From positions 13,507,501-13,571,500 of the forward strand of contig NZ_CP012673.1 in the NCBI RefSeq assembly GCF_002950945.1: DNA of 64,000 nucleotides, written 5' to 3'. Numbering within the stretch: position 1 is the stretch's first letter; every line of letters starts with the position of its first letter. Below the pieces are notes generated by a model. It was not told where the DNA came from and did not search any database. It saw only the letters and a list, made by a program, of their open reading frames with translations. The position numbers and the translations under genes were made by a program. The DNA is from Sorangium cellulosum (lineage in GTDB: Bacteria > Myxococcota_A > Polyangia > Polyangiales > Polyangiaceae). Shown here piece by piece: positions 31,784 to 40,233 of the stretch.

Positions 31784-34700
31784 ATGATCCTCGAGACGTT
31801 CCACTACGACCGGGACTCCAAGAAGTGGTCCGTGCGGGTGCTGCCCGTGCTCGACAGCGAGCGGACCCTGGTGCTGGTGTTCGGAGCGCCCGAGTTCCTC
31901 GACGATCCGGGCGCGATCCGCGAGCTGCGTCGGGCGTACCCGAGATCGCACATGGTGGGCTGCTCGAGCGCGGGGGAGATCGCGGGCGCGTCGGTGTGCG
32001 ACGGGACGTTGTCGGTGGCGGTGGCGCGGTTCGAGCGGACGTCGCTGTCGACGGCGCAGGTGGAGGTATCGAGCGCGTCGGAGTCGTTCACGGCGGGCCA
32101 GGCGCTGGCGCGGAAGCTGGAGCGCCCCGGGCTGCGCGGGGTGCTGGTGCTGTCGGAGGGGCTCGGTGTGAACGGCAGCCAGCTGGTGCGCGGGCTGAAC
32201 TCGGTGCTGCCGGAGTCGGTGGTGGTGACGGGCGGGCTGTCCGGAGACGGGACGCGGTTCAAGCGGACGTGGGTGTGCACCGGGGACACGGTGCGCAGCG
32301 GGATCGTGGCGGCGGTGGGCCTGTACGGCGAGCACGTGGTGATCCAGCACGGGTCCAAGGGGGGCTGGGACAAGTTCGGGCCCGAGCGGGTGGTGACGAG
32401 GTCGGAAGGGAACGTGCTGTACGAGGTCGACGGCCGCCCGGCGCTGTCGCTGTACAAGGAGTACCTCGGGGACAAGGCGGCGGAGCTGCCGGCGTCGGCG
32501 CTGCTGTTCCCGCTGGCGCTGCGTGCGACGGCGCAGGACGAGAAGTCGCTGGTGCGCACGGTGCTTGCGGTGGACCACGAGCGGCAGTCGATGACGTTCG
32601 CGGGGGACGTGCCGGAGGGGCACCTCGTGCAGCTGATGAAGGCGGACTTCGAGCGGCTGGTCGGGGGAGCGGAGCTGGCGGCGCGGTCGGCGAGCGAGGG
32701 GGGCAGGGCGGCGGGGGAGAACGCGCTGGCGATCGCGATCAGCTGCGTGGGTCGGCGGATCGTGCTGGGCGACCGGACCGAGGAGGAGGTCGAGGCGGTG
32801 CTGGACGTGCTGCCGAAGGGGACGCGGGTGACGGGGTTCTACTCGTACGGGGAGATCTCGCCCTATGCGTCCGGGCACTGCGACCTGCACAACCAGACCA
32901 TGACCCTCACCGTCCTCTCCGAGGCCTCCCCGCTGCTCGTCCGGAGCGAGGCCGGGCGGGCCTCGAAGCCGCGCGCCGCCCGGGAGAAGCCGGTCATGGC
33001 GGCGCGGGTCGTGGCGCAGCCGGCGGGCGGGATGGCGGAGTTCGAGGAGCTCGAGATCGCGACCGACTCCTCCTTCGGCCTGCGGTCGTCGCTGCACGAC
33101 GACGAGCCCGGGATGCGGCTCGAGACGTTCACGTTCTCGCGCGAGACGGGCAAGTGGTCCGTGCGGGCGCTGCCCGCGCTCGACAGCGAGCGGACGCTGG
33201 TGCTGGTGTTCGGAGCGCCCGAGTTCCTCGACGATCCGGGCGCGATCCGCGAGCTGCGTCGTGCGTACCCGAGATCGCACATGGTGGGCTGCTCGAGCGC
33301 GGGGGAGATCGCGGGCCCATCGGTGTGCGACGGGACGTTGTCGGTGGCGGTGGCGCGGTTCGAGCGGACGTCGCTGTCGACGGCGCAGGTGGAGGTATCG
33401 AGCGCGTCGGAGTCGTTCGCAGCAGGTCAAGCGCTGGCGCGGAAGCTGGAGCGCCCCGGGCTGCGCGGGGTGCTGGTGCTGTCGGAGGGGCTCGGTGTGA
33501 ACGGCAGCCAGCTGGTGCGCGGGCTGAACTCGGTGCTGCCGGAGTCGGTGGTGGTGACGGGCGGGCTGTCCGGGGACGGGACGCGGTTCGAGCGGACGTG
33601 GGTGTGCACCGGGGACACGGTGCGCAGCGGGATCGTGGCGGCGGTGGGCCTGTACGGCGAGCACGTGGTGATCCAGCACGGGTCCAAGGGGGGCTGGGAC
33701 AAGTTCGGGCCCGAGCGGGTGGTGACGAGGTCGGAAGGGAACGTGCTGTACGAGGTCGACGGTCGCCCGGCGCTGTCGCTGTACAAGGAGTACCTCGGGG
33801 AGAAGGCGGCGGAGCTGCCGGCGTCGGCGCTGCTGTTCCCGCTGGCGCTGCGTGCGACGGCGCAGGACGAGAAGTCGCTGGTGCGCACGGTGCTTGCGGT
33901 GGACCACGAGCGGCAGTCGATGACGTTCGCGGGGGACGTGCCGGAGGGGCACCTCGTGCAGCTGATGAAGGCGGACTTCGAGCGGCTGGTCGGGGGAGCG
34001 GAGCTGGCGGCGCGGTCGGCGGGCGAGGGGAGCGGGGCGGCGGGGGAGAGCGCGCTGGCGATCGCGATCAGCTGCGTGGGTCGGCGGATCGTGCTGGGCG
34101 ACCGGACCGAGGAGGAGGTCGAGGCGGTGCTGGACGTGCTGCCGAAGGGGACGCGGGTGACGGGGTTCTACTCGTACGGGGAGATCTCGCCCTATGCGTC
34201 CGGGCACTGCGACCTGCACAACCAGACCATGACCCTCACCGTCCTCTCCGAGTCCCCCACGCCGCTGCCGCGGCGCGACGGCCCGGGCGCGGGCACGACG
34301 AGCGTGGCGGGCGCCGGCGAGGAGGTGCGGCCGACGATCCGGATGCCGCCGGCGAACGGCCACCGGGCGCGGCGCGCCGCGATCTCCGAGCCCGACGCGG
34401 GGCCCATCTCCTCGGGGACGCTGCACACCACCGTCGACTCGGGGGCGATCCCCACCGCGGTGGACTCGGGCCGCCTGACCGCGGCGATGGACCCGGGCCC
34501 CCTGCGCGCCGCGCTGGACCCGACGCCCACCTCGTTCGCAGCGCACCGCGCCGCGCCCACGCGGAGCGTCCCGCCGGCGGGCGCCGCCGGGCGACACGCC
34601 AGCCTCGTGTTCGACCGGCGCCGGATCGGCGAGGTCGTCGTCGTCCGGCTCGCCGGCCGCATGACCGAGGCGTTCAAGGGCGCGGCGCTCGCCCGGGAGC

Positions 34701-36706
34701 TCGACGGCAAGGTCCTCTTCGACCTCGCCGGCGTCGAGCGGATCACCTCGTTCGGCGTGCGCGAGTGGCTCCAGATGATCCAGGCGGCCCAGCCCCGCGT
34801 GCGCGCGATCTACCTCGCGCGCTGCTCCGAGCCGGTCATCCACCAGATCAGCATGATCCGGCGGTTCGCCGGCGGCGGGCAGGTCGTCTCGTTCTTCGCG
34901 CCTTACGCCTGCGAGTCGTGCGGCGCCCAGTTCGAGCGGCTCGTCGACTGCGCGCACGACGCCGCCGCGCTCGCCGAGGGCAAGCCGCCCGAGGCCGTGT
35001 GCCCGCGCTGCGGCGGGGCCGGCGCCTTCGACGACGACGCGGAGACCTACTTCGGGTTCGTCGCCCAGCACGGCGCCGGCGCGATCCCGCCCGAGGTGCG
35101 CGAGATCCTGCTCGAGCTCGAGAAGAGCGACGACCCGGTCGGCGGCGACGCGGTGGAAAAATCCGTCGACGGGCGCGTCACCCGGCTCAAGGTGGGGAGC
35201 AAGCTGACCGCCTCGATGCGCTGGAGCCGGATCGTCGACGGCCTCGAGGGCCAGGTCGTCTTCGACCTGAGCGCCGTCCCCGGGATCACCGCCGACGGCG
35301 CGGCGCGCTTCGAGTCGACGCTCCGCGGGCTCCAGGGCGCCGTCGAGGAGGTCCACATCGAGGGCTGCCCCCGGCTGCTCGCGGAGCGCGTGGCGGGCCC
35401 CACCTGGCCCGCGCTCGCGCGGATCGACTCGGCGATCGTCGACGGCCGCTGCGCCTCGTGCGGCGCGCTGCGGGCGGCGATCGTCGAGGTCGACAGCAAC
35501 GCCGACCTGCTCCGGCGCGGCGAGGACCCGCGCGTCGCCTGCAAGCGGTGCAGCACCCCGCTCGCCTTCGACGGCTCCCGCTCGCTGCTCTACCTGCTCG
35601 GCGCCCACGCGCGCCGCCCGACCTCGATCCCGCCGCCCGCGTCCGCCGTCGCGAGCGCCTCGCCGGCGCCGCCGTCCGCCCTCGCCGCGGCGTCGCCCGC
35701 GTCCGCCGCGGCGGCGTCGCCCGCGTCCGCCCCCACCTCCTCCCCGCTCGCCGCTGCCGCGGCGCCGCTGCAGCGCGGCGCGACCGGCAACGCCGCGTTC
35801 CTCGCGCTCCTCGGCGGGGTGACGCTCGTGGCCGCCGGCTTCGCGCTCTGGCGCAGCGACCACCGCGCCGCCGCGCCGCCCCCCGATCGCGCCCTCGCGC
35901 CGGCGGTCTCCGGCGCCGCCGCGCCGCCGGCCTCCCACGTGCCCGCGCCCGCACTCTCCGCGCGCGGCCAGGCCTCGGCGGGCTGGGCGGCGATGGACGA
36001 CCTCCCGCCGGCCTGGGTCGAGCGGCCGTTCGTGGTCGAGGGCGAGAGCGTCTTCGTCGTCGGCCGCGGCGGCCCGACCGCGAGCGAGGCGGACGCGCTC
36101 GCCGCGGCGCGCAACAGCGCGATCGAGCGCCTCACGTCCGGCCTCGTCGAGGAGATCGCGGGCTCTCCGGTGGCCGAGCTCCTGCACGTGCTCCCGCCGG
36201 CCGAGGTCAGGCCGGAGCAGCGCGCCGAGGTCGCCGAGCGCATCGCCGCGCGCTTCGTGGCCCAGGTCGGGTCGTTCGCCACGCCCGAGCGCGTCGATGC
36301 GGTCGTGCGGCGCGAGGGCGGCGGCGTCCAGGCCTTCGCGCGCTACCGGCTGCCCCGGCGGAGCTTCGAGGCGGCCGCGGAGAGCTACCGCCAGACGGTG
36401 ACGTTCCAGGGCATCACCGTGGCGCGCTTCTTCCCCCGGCTCGAGGCGAGCCTGCGCGCCGGAGGCGACCTCGTCGTCGTCGAGGCCCCGCGCGCGCAGC
36501 GCGGCGTGGATCCCGCGATCGTCCCGGGCGACGTCGTGCTCGCGGTCAACGACCGCCCGGTCCACGCCGTCGAGGTCTTCGGCAAGGCCGCGGCGGACGC
36601 GTGGGCGCGCACCCCGGCCGGTGGTACGCTGAGCCTCCAGATCGAGTCGCGCGGTGAGCGCCGCAGCGTGAGCTTCGCGAAGTCCCCCTCCGCCGATCCT
36701 CGATGA
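31784..36706 (+). CDS. double-FIST, STAS-like, zinc-ribbon, membrane-anchored PDZ protein
   Basis: A 1640-residue single frame starting after GAGGAG. Two almost identical FIST/FIST_C sensory units occupy about 1-380 and 445-825. A disordered linker is followed by a STAS-like domain (about 943-1035) with F-D-L-A-G-V-E-R-I-T-S-F-G; the Ser near residue 988 lines up with the Ser phosphorylated in SpoIIAA-type proteins. A CxxC...CxxC ribbon (about 1042-1076), a second STAS-like segment lacking the Ser (about 1146-1205) and a second ribbon (about 1223-1256) follow. After an Ala/Pro/Ser linker there is one transmembrane helix (about 1336-1358), an LPP20-like domain (about 1405-1535) and a PDZ-like end. 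The N-terminus is likely cytoplasmic. FIST domains bind small ligands such as amino acids. The C-terminal half is shared with the next gene. Confidence 0.82.
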   Translation: MILETFHYDRDSKKWSVRVLPVLDSERTLVLVFGAPEFLDDPGAIRELRRAYPRSHMVGCSSAGEIAGASVCDGTLSVAVARFERTSLSTAQVEVSSASESFTAGQALARKLERPGLRGVLVLSEGLGVNGSQLVRGLNSVLPESVVVTGGLSGDGTRFKRTWVCTGDTVRSGIVAAVGLYGEHVVIQHGSKGGWDKFGPERVVTRSEGNVLYEVDGRPALSLYKEYLGDKAAELPASALLFPLALRATAQDEKSLVRTVLAVDHERQSMTFAGDVPEGHLVQLMKADFERLVGGAELAARSASEGGRAAGENALAIAISCVGRRIVLGDRTEEEVEAVLDVLPKGTRVTGFYSYGEISPYASGHCDLHNQTMTLTVLSEASPLLVRSEAGRASKPRAAREKPVMAARVVAQPAGGMAEFEELEIATDSSFGLRSSLHDDEPGMRLETFTFSRETGKWSVRALPALDSERTLVLVFGAPEFLDDPGAIRELRRAYPRSHMVGCSSAGEIAGPSVCDGTLSVAVARFERTSLSTAQVEVSSASESFAAGQALARKLERPGLRGVLVLSEGLGVNGSQLVRGLNSVLPESVVVTGGLSGDGTRFERTWVCTGDTVRSGIVAAVGLYGEHVVIQHGSKGGWDKFGPERVVTRSEGNVLYEVDGRPALSLYKEYLGEKAAELPASALLFPLALRATAQDEKSLVRTVLAVDHERQSMTFAGDVPEGHLVQLMKADFERLVGGAELAARSAGEGSGAAGESALAIAISCVGRRIVLGDRTEEEVEAVLDVLPKGTRVTGFYSYGEISPYASGHCDLHNQTMTLTVLSESPTPLPRRDGPGAGTTSVAGAGEEVRPTIRMPPANGHRARRAAISEPDAGPISSGTLHTTVDSGAIPTAVDSGRLTAAMDPGPLRAALDPTPTSFAAHRAAPTRSVPPAGAAGRHASLVFDRRRIGEVVVVRLAGRMTEAFKGAALARELDGKVLFDLAGVERITSFGVREWLQMIQAAQPRVRAIYLARCSEPVIHQISMIRRFAGGGQVVSFFAPYACESCGAQFERLVDCAHDAAALAEGKPPEAVCPRCGGAGAFDDDAETYFGFVAQHGAGAIPPEVREILLELEKSDDPVGGDAVEKSVDGRVTRLKVGSKLTASMRWSRIVDGLEGQVVFDLSAVPGITADGAARFESTLRGLQGAVEEVHIEGCPRLLAERVAGPTWPALARIDSAIVDGRCASCGALRAAIVEVDSNADLLRRGEDPRVACKRCSTPLAFDGSRSLLYLLGAHARRPTSIPPPASAVASASPAPPSALAAASPASAAAASPASAPTSSPLAAAAAPLQRGATGNAAFLALLGGVTLVAAGFALWRSDHRAAAPPPDRALAPAVSGAAAPPASHVPAPALSARGQASAGWAAMDDLPPAWVERPFVVEGESVFVVGRGGPTASEADALAAARNSAIERLTSGLVEEIAGSPVAELLHVLPPAEVRPEQRAEVAERIAARFVAQVGSFATPERVDAVVRREGGGVQAFARYRLPRRSFEAAAESYRQTVTFQGITVARFFPRLEASLRAGGDLVVVEAPRAQRGVDPAIVPGDVVLAVNDRPVHAVEVFGKAAADAWARTPAGGTLSLQIESRGERRSVSFAKSPSADPR
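31787..34252. repeat. direct duplication encoding the two FIST units
   Basis: 31787-32923 and 33116-34252 are direct repeats at a constant offset of 1329 bp, with no net insertion or deletion and very few differences, silent sites included. The intervening 192 bp and the first ~40 bp are divergent. This indicates a recent duplication or ongoing gene conversion. Confidence 0.9.
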
Positions 36707-36773
36707 GCAAGCCGAACGCCCGCCTCGCTCCCGGAGAAGTGACGACCCTGGCCCGCACGGGGGAGGCGGCCGC

Positions 36774-39700
36774 GTGAGCGAGCGCCACGCCGAGAGCTCC
36801 TCGGCCGCGCCGCGCCGCCCCGGCGTGCTCGGCAGGTACCGCCTGCTGAAGAAGATCGGCAGGGGCGGCATGGCCGAGATCTGGGTCGCCTCGGTCGCGG
36901 GCATCTCGGGCGTGAAGAAGATCTGCGTGGTCAAGCAGATCCTCCCGCACCTCGCCGACAGCCCCGAGTTCGTGCGGATGTTCCTCGACGAGGCCCGCAT
37001 CGCCGCCACGCTGGACCACCCCAACCTGGTCCAGATGTACGACATCGAGGAGATCGACGGCATCCCGGTCATCGCGATGGAGTACCTCCACGGCGAGGAT
37101 CTCAGGACGATCAAGAAGTCGCTGCGGACGGCGAACCGGCGGATGCCGTTCGAGCACGCGATCACCATCGCGGCCGGCGTCGCGGCCGGGCTGCACTACG
37201 CGCACGAGAAGGTCGGCTACGACGGCAAGCCGCTCGACATCGTCCACCGCGACGTGTCGCCGCACAACGTGTTCGTCACCTACGACGGCGCCGTGAAGAT
37301 CCTCGATTTCGGGATCGCGAAGGCGGCGAACCGCGTCAACGAGACGCGCGACGGCGCGCTGAAGGGCAAGGTCCCGTACATGTCGCCCGAGCAGTGCACG
37401 AGCGATCAGCTCGACCGCCGGAGCGACATCTACTCGGTGGGCATCCTGCTCTACGAGATGTCCACGGGCAGCCGGCTGTTCCGGCGCGGCGTCAGCGAGT
37501 TCGAGCTGATGCGGGCGATCGTCGAGGACCCGGTCATGCCGCCGAGCCAGGTGATCAGCGACTATCCGCCGGCGCTGGAGCGCATCGTGCTGCGGTGCCT
37601 CGAGCGCGACCGGGAGAAGCGGTACCCGACCGCGCGGGAGCTCCAGATCGACCTCGAGGCCTTCGCCCGGCAGGAGCGGCTCGCCACCTCGGCGCTCGCG
37701 CTGTCGTCGTTCATGGCGGATCTGTTCGGCCAGCGGATCGAGGCGTGGCGTGGCGCGCTCGGCTCGGACTCGGATCTCCTGTCGCACGTCGTCGAGAAGC
37801 AGACGGACATGCTCAACGACGACTCCTTCGCCGACGATCTCGCGGCCACCCCCGGCGCGCCGCCGAGCCTCGGCAGCCCCGGCCGCCCCGGCGCGGCGGC
37901 CACGAAGCTGTCCGCGCCGCTCTTCTCGGCGTCGCGGCTCTCGGCCCCGGACGACCTCGACCCGCCCCCGCCGCGCTCGCGCCACCTCGCGCACGCGGCG
38001 CACGCGCCACACGCGGCGCACGCGGCGCACGCGGCGTACCTCGCGCCGGCGCACGTGGACGCCGCCGGCGCGGCGGCGGAGCCGGCCGAGGCGCACGGGC
38101 ACGGGCCCCGGGCGCTCACGGTGACCCGGCGCCGGCTGGGCAGCTTGCTCATCGTCTCGCTGTCGGGGCGGATGACCGAGGAGCTCCAGGGCCTCGCGCT
38201 CGCGCGGGGGATCTCCGGCCGCGTGCTCTTCGACCTCGGCGGCGTGCAGCGGGTGACGTCGTTCGGCGTGCGCGAGTGGATGGTGATGCTGGCCGAGGTC
38301 TCGCAGAGCGCGTCCGAGCTCTACGTCGCCCGCTGCACCGAGCCGATCGTCAACCAGGTCAGCATGATCCGCCGCTTCTTCGGCGACGGCCGCGTCGTGT
38401 CCTTCTACGGCCCGTACCGGTGCGAGCGCTGCGGCGCGTCGTTCGAGCGGCTCTTCGACTGCGACCGGGACGCGCACGTCGTCGTGGCGCACGAGCCGCC
38501 CCCGAGCCCGTGCCCGCGCTGCGGCGCGGCGGCGGTGTTCGACGACGACGCCGAGAGTTACTTCGCGTTCGCGGCCGGCCACGCGGGCGTCGAGCTGCCG
38601 GCCGACGTGCGGGCCGCGCTCGACGAGCTCGCGCGGCTCGACGCCGGCACGGGCGAGGCGATCGAGAAGACGGTCGACGAGCGCGGCACGCGCATCGCCG
38701 TGCGCTGCAAGCTCGACGAGCAGGTCCGGTGGCGGCGCGTGCTCGACGGCCTCGAGGGGGATCTGGTCCTCGACCTCGCGGCCGCGCCGGGGGCGACGCC
38801 CGAGGGCGCGCGGGCGCTCGAGCTGTCGCTCCGCGGGCTGGGCGGCGAGGTGACGTCGATCCGGATCGAGGGCTGTCCCGTCGCGCTGCTCGAGCACCTC
38901 GCCGCGGCGAGGCCCCCGCTCAGGGCGGCGGTCGCCTCGGCGCTCGTCGACGGCGTCTGCGAGCGGTGCAGCGCGCCGAGGCAGGTGCTGCTCGACGTGA
39001 AGGAGGCCGTGCACGCCGCGCTCGAGGACCGCGACCCGTACCTGCCGTGCAGGCGATGCAACGCGCCGCTCTCGTTCCTGTCGCTCCGGCCGGTGCTGAA
39101 GCAGCTCGGCGGCGCGCCGGTGCCGGCGACGACGCAGGCGACGCCGGGCGGGCCCTCCTCGGCGCCGGCGCTCGCGGAGGAGCGCCCTGGCGCGTCGTCG
39201 TCGTCGGCCGCGTCGTCGTCGGCCGCGTCGGTGCCGGCGTCCGCCGCGTCGGTGCCGGCGTCGGCGCCCCGCTCGCCGCGCGCGGCGGCGCGCCCGTCCA
39301 GGGGCGCTGTCGCCCCCGGCGCGCGCTGGGCGAACGCGGCGGTCGTGGTGGCGGCCGCGTTGCTGCTCCTCAGCCTGGGCGTCGCGTACTGGGGCTCGGT
39401 CCGCCGGCGGGGCGAGGTCCGGCCGGCCGGCGACCCCGCGGCGTCCCGGTCCGCGCCGGCGCCTGCGCCGGCGCCGGTCGACGAGCCGAGCCCTCCCTGG
39501 ATGCAGCAGCCGTTCACCGCCGACGGCGACGTGATCTTCGTGGTCGGCGAGGGCGCCGGCGCGGACCGGGACGCCGCGCTGTCGGCCGCGCGCGCCGACG
39601 CGATCTCCCGCCTGGCGAGCCACGTGGTGCCGGCGCTCGTGGGGTCGCCGCTCCACGGCTACCTCCAGGCGCGCGGCGGCGGCGCGCGGCGCGCCGGCAT

Positions 39701-40166
39701 GGCCGACGCCGAGGCGCGCCGTTACCTGCGGCAGGTCGGCGCCTTCGCCACGCCCGAGCGCGTCGACGCGCGCTTCCAGGAGCGCGACGGCGCGGTCAAG
39801 GCCGTCGCACGGTACCGCATCCGCCAGCAGAGCTTCGACGCCGCCGTGCAGAGCTACCGCAGGACGGTGAGCCTGCTCGGGCTCACCGCGGCGCCCGTGT
39901 TCCCCCTGCTGCAGGGCGAGCTGCACACCCCCGGCGACGCGATCGTGGTCGCCGTCGACGAGGCGGGCCCCGCCGCCGCGGCCGGCGTGCGCGTCGGCGA
40001 CGTCGTGGTCGCCCTCGATGGACACCCGATCGCCACATTTGATGCGTTGCGTCGTGCCGTGCAGAACGTGCCGGAGGGCGCCGCGGTCGAGCTCACGGTG
40101 GAGGTGGGAGGTGTGCAGCGTGTGATCGCGATCAAGAGACGGGGCGGGCTGCGCGAGGGGGGCTGA
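36774..40166 (+). CDS. Ser/Thr protein kinase with STAS-like/zinc-ribbon/PDZ membrane module
   Basis: 1130 residues. GTG start with GGGAGG 7-8 nt upstream, 67 bp after the FIST gene. The kinase domain lies at about 20-290: G-R-G-G-M-A-E loop, V-V-K-Q Lys, H-R-D-V-S-P-H-N at about 158 (Ser-Pro-His replaces the usual Lys-Pro-x), D-F-G-I-A-K and S-P-E-Q. After a His/Ala linker comes the module seen in the FIST protein: a STAS-like domain with F-D-L-G-G-V-Q-R-V-T-S-F-G (Ser at about 494), two zinc ribbons flanking a second STAS-like segment, one transmembrane helix (about 853-875), an LPP20-like domain and a C-terminal PDZ-like domain with G-V-R-V-G-D-V-V-V-A-L-D-G. The catalytic-loop Lys that contacts phosphate is not in its usual place, so activity may be altered, though the H-R-D Asp is present. 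Confidence 0.85.
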   Translation: MSERHAESSSAAPRRPGVLGRYRLLKKIGRGGMAEIWVASVAGISGVKKICVVKQILPHLADSPEFVRMFLDEARIAATLDHPNLVQMYDIEEIDGIPVIAMEYLHGEDLRTIKKSLRTANRRMPFEHAITIAAGVAAGLHYAHEKVGYDGKPLDIVHRDVSPHNVFVTYDGAVKILDFGIAKAANRVNETRDGALKGKVPYMSPEQCTSDQLDRRSDIYSVGILLYEMSTGSRLFRRGVSEFELMRAIVEDPVMPPSQVISDYPPALERIVLRCLERDREKRYPTARELQIDLEAFARQERLATSALALSSFMADLFGQRIEAWRGALGSDSDLLSHVVEKQTDMLNDDSFADDLAATPGAPPSLGSPGRPGAAATKLSAPLFSASRLSAPDDLDPPPPRSRHLAHAAHAPHAAHAAHAAYLAPAHVDAAGAAAEPAEAHGHGPRALTVTRRRLGSLLIVSLSGRMTEELQGLALARGISGRVLFDLGGVQRVTSFGVREWMVMLAEVSQSASELYVARCTEPIVNQVSMIRRFFGDGRVVSFYGPYRCERCGASFERLFDCDRDAHVVVAHEPPPSPCPRCGAAAVFDDDAESYFAFAAGHAGVELPADVRAALDELARLDAGTGEAIEKTVDERGTRIAVRCKLDEQVRWRRVLDGLEGDLVLDLAAAPGATPEGARALELSLRGLGGEVTSIRIEGCPVALLEHLAAARPPLRAAVASALVDGVCERCSAPRQVLLDVKEAVHAALEDRDPYLPCRRCNAPLSFLSLRPVLKQLGGAPVPATTQATPGGPSSAPALAEERPGASSSSAASSSAASVPASAASVPASAPRSPRAAARPSRGAVAPGARWANAAVVVAAALLLLSLGVAYWGSVRRRGEVRPAGDPAASRSAPAPAPAPVDEPSPPWMQQPFTADGDVIFVVGEGAGADRDAALSAARADAISRLASHVVPALVGSPLHGYLQARGGGARRAGMADAEARRYLRQVGAFATPERVDARFQERDGAVKAVARYRIRQQSFDAAVQSYRRTVSLLGLTAAPVFPLLQGELHTPGDAIVVAVDEAGPAAAAGVRVGDVVVALDGHPIATFDALRRAVQNVPEGAAVELTVEVGGVQRVIAIKRRGGLREGG

Positions 40167-40233
40167 CGCGAGATCGCCTACGGTATGCTGGGCGCAGCGG
40201 CGCGGCGCTTTCAGGTCGGAGGTTTGGAAAAAC

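Noticed and set aside
31613..37168. Long minus-strand frames opposite the FIST and kinase genes
   Set aside because: The translation shows the same duplication as the sense gene and no domain of its own; it is a shadow.
37990..38050. Tandem GCGCACGCGGC-like units that might suggest a CRISPR or regulatory repeat
   Set aside because: It is an Ala-His coding repeat in the linker of the kinase protein; unit length and lack of spacers exclude CRISPR.
39180..39260. Repeated GTCGTCGTCGG/GCGTCGGTGCCGGCGTC units
   Set aside because: Low-complexity Ser/Ala/Val linker coding in the kinase protein, not an independent repeat element.
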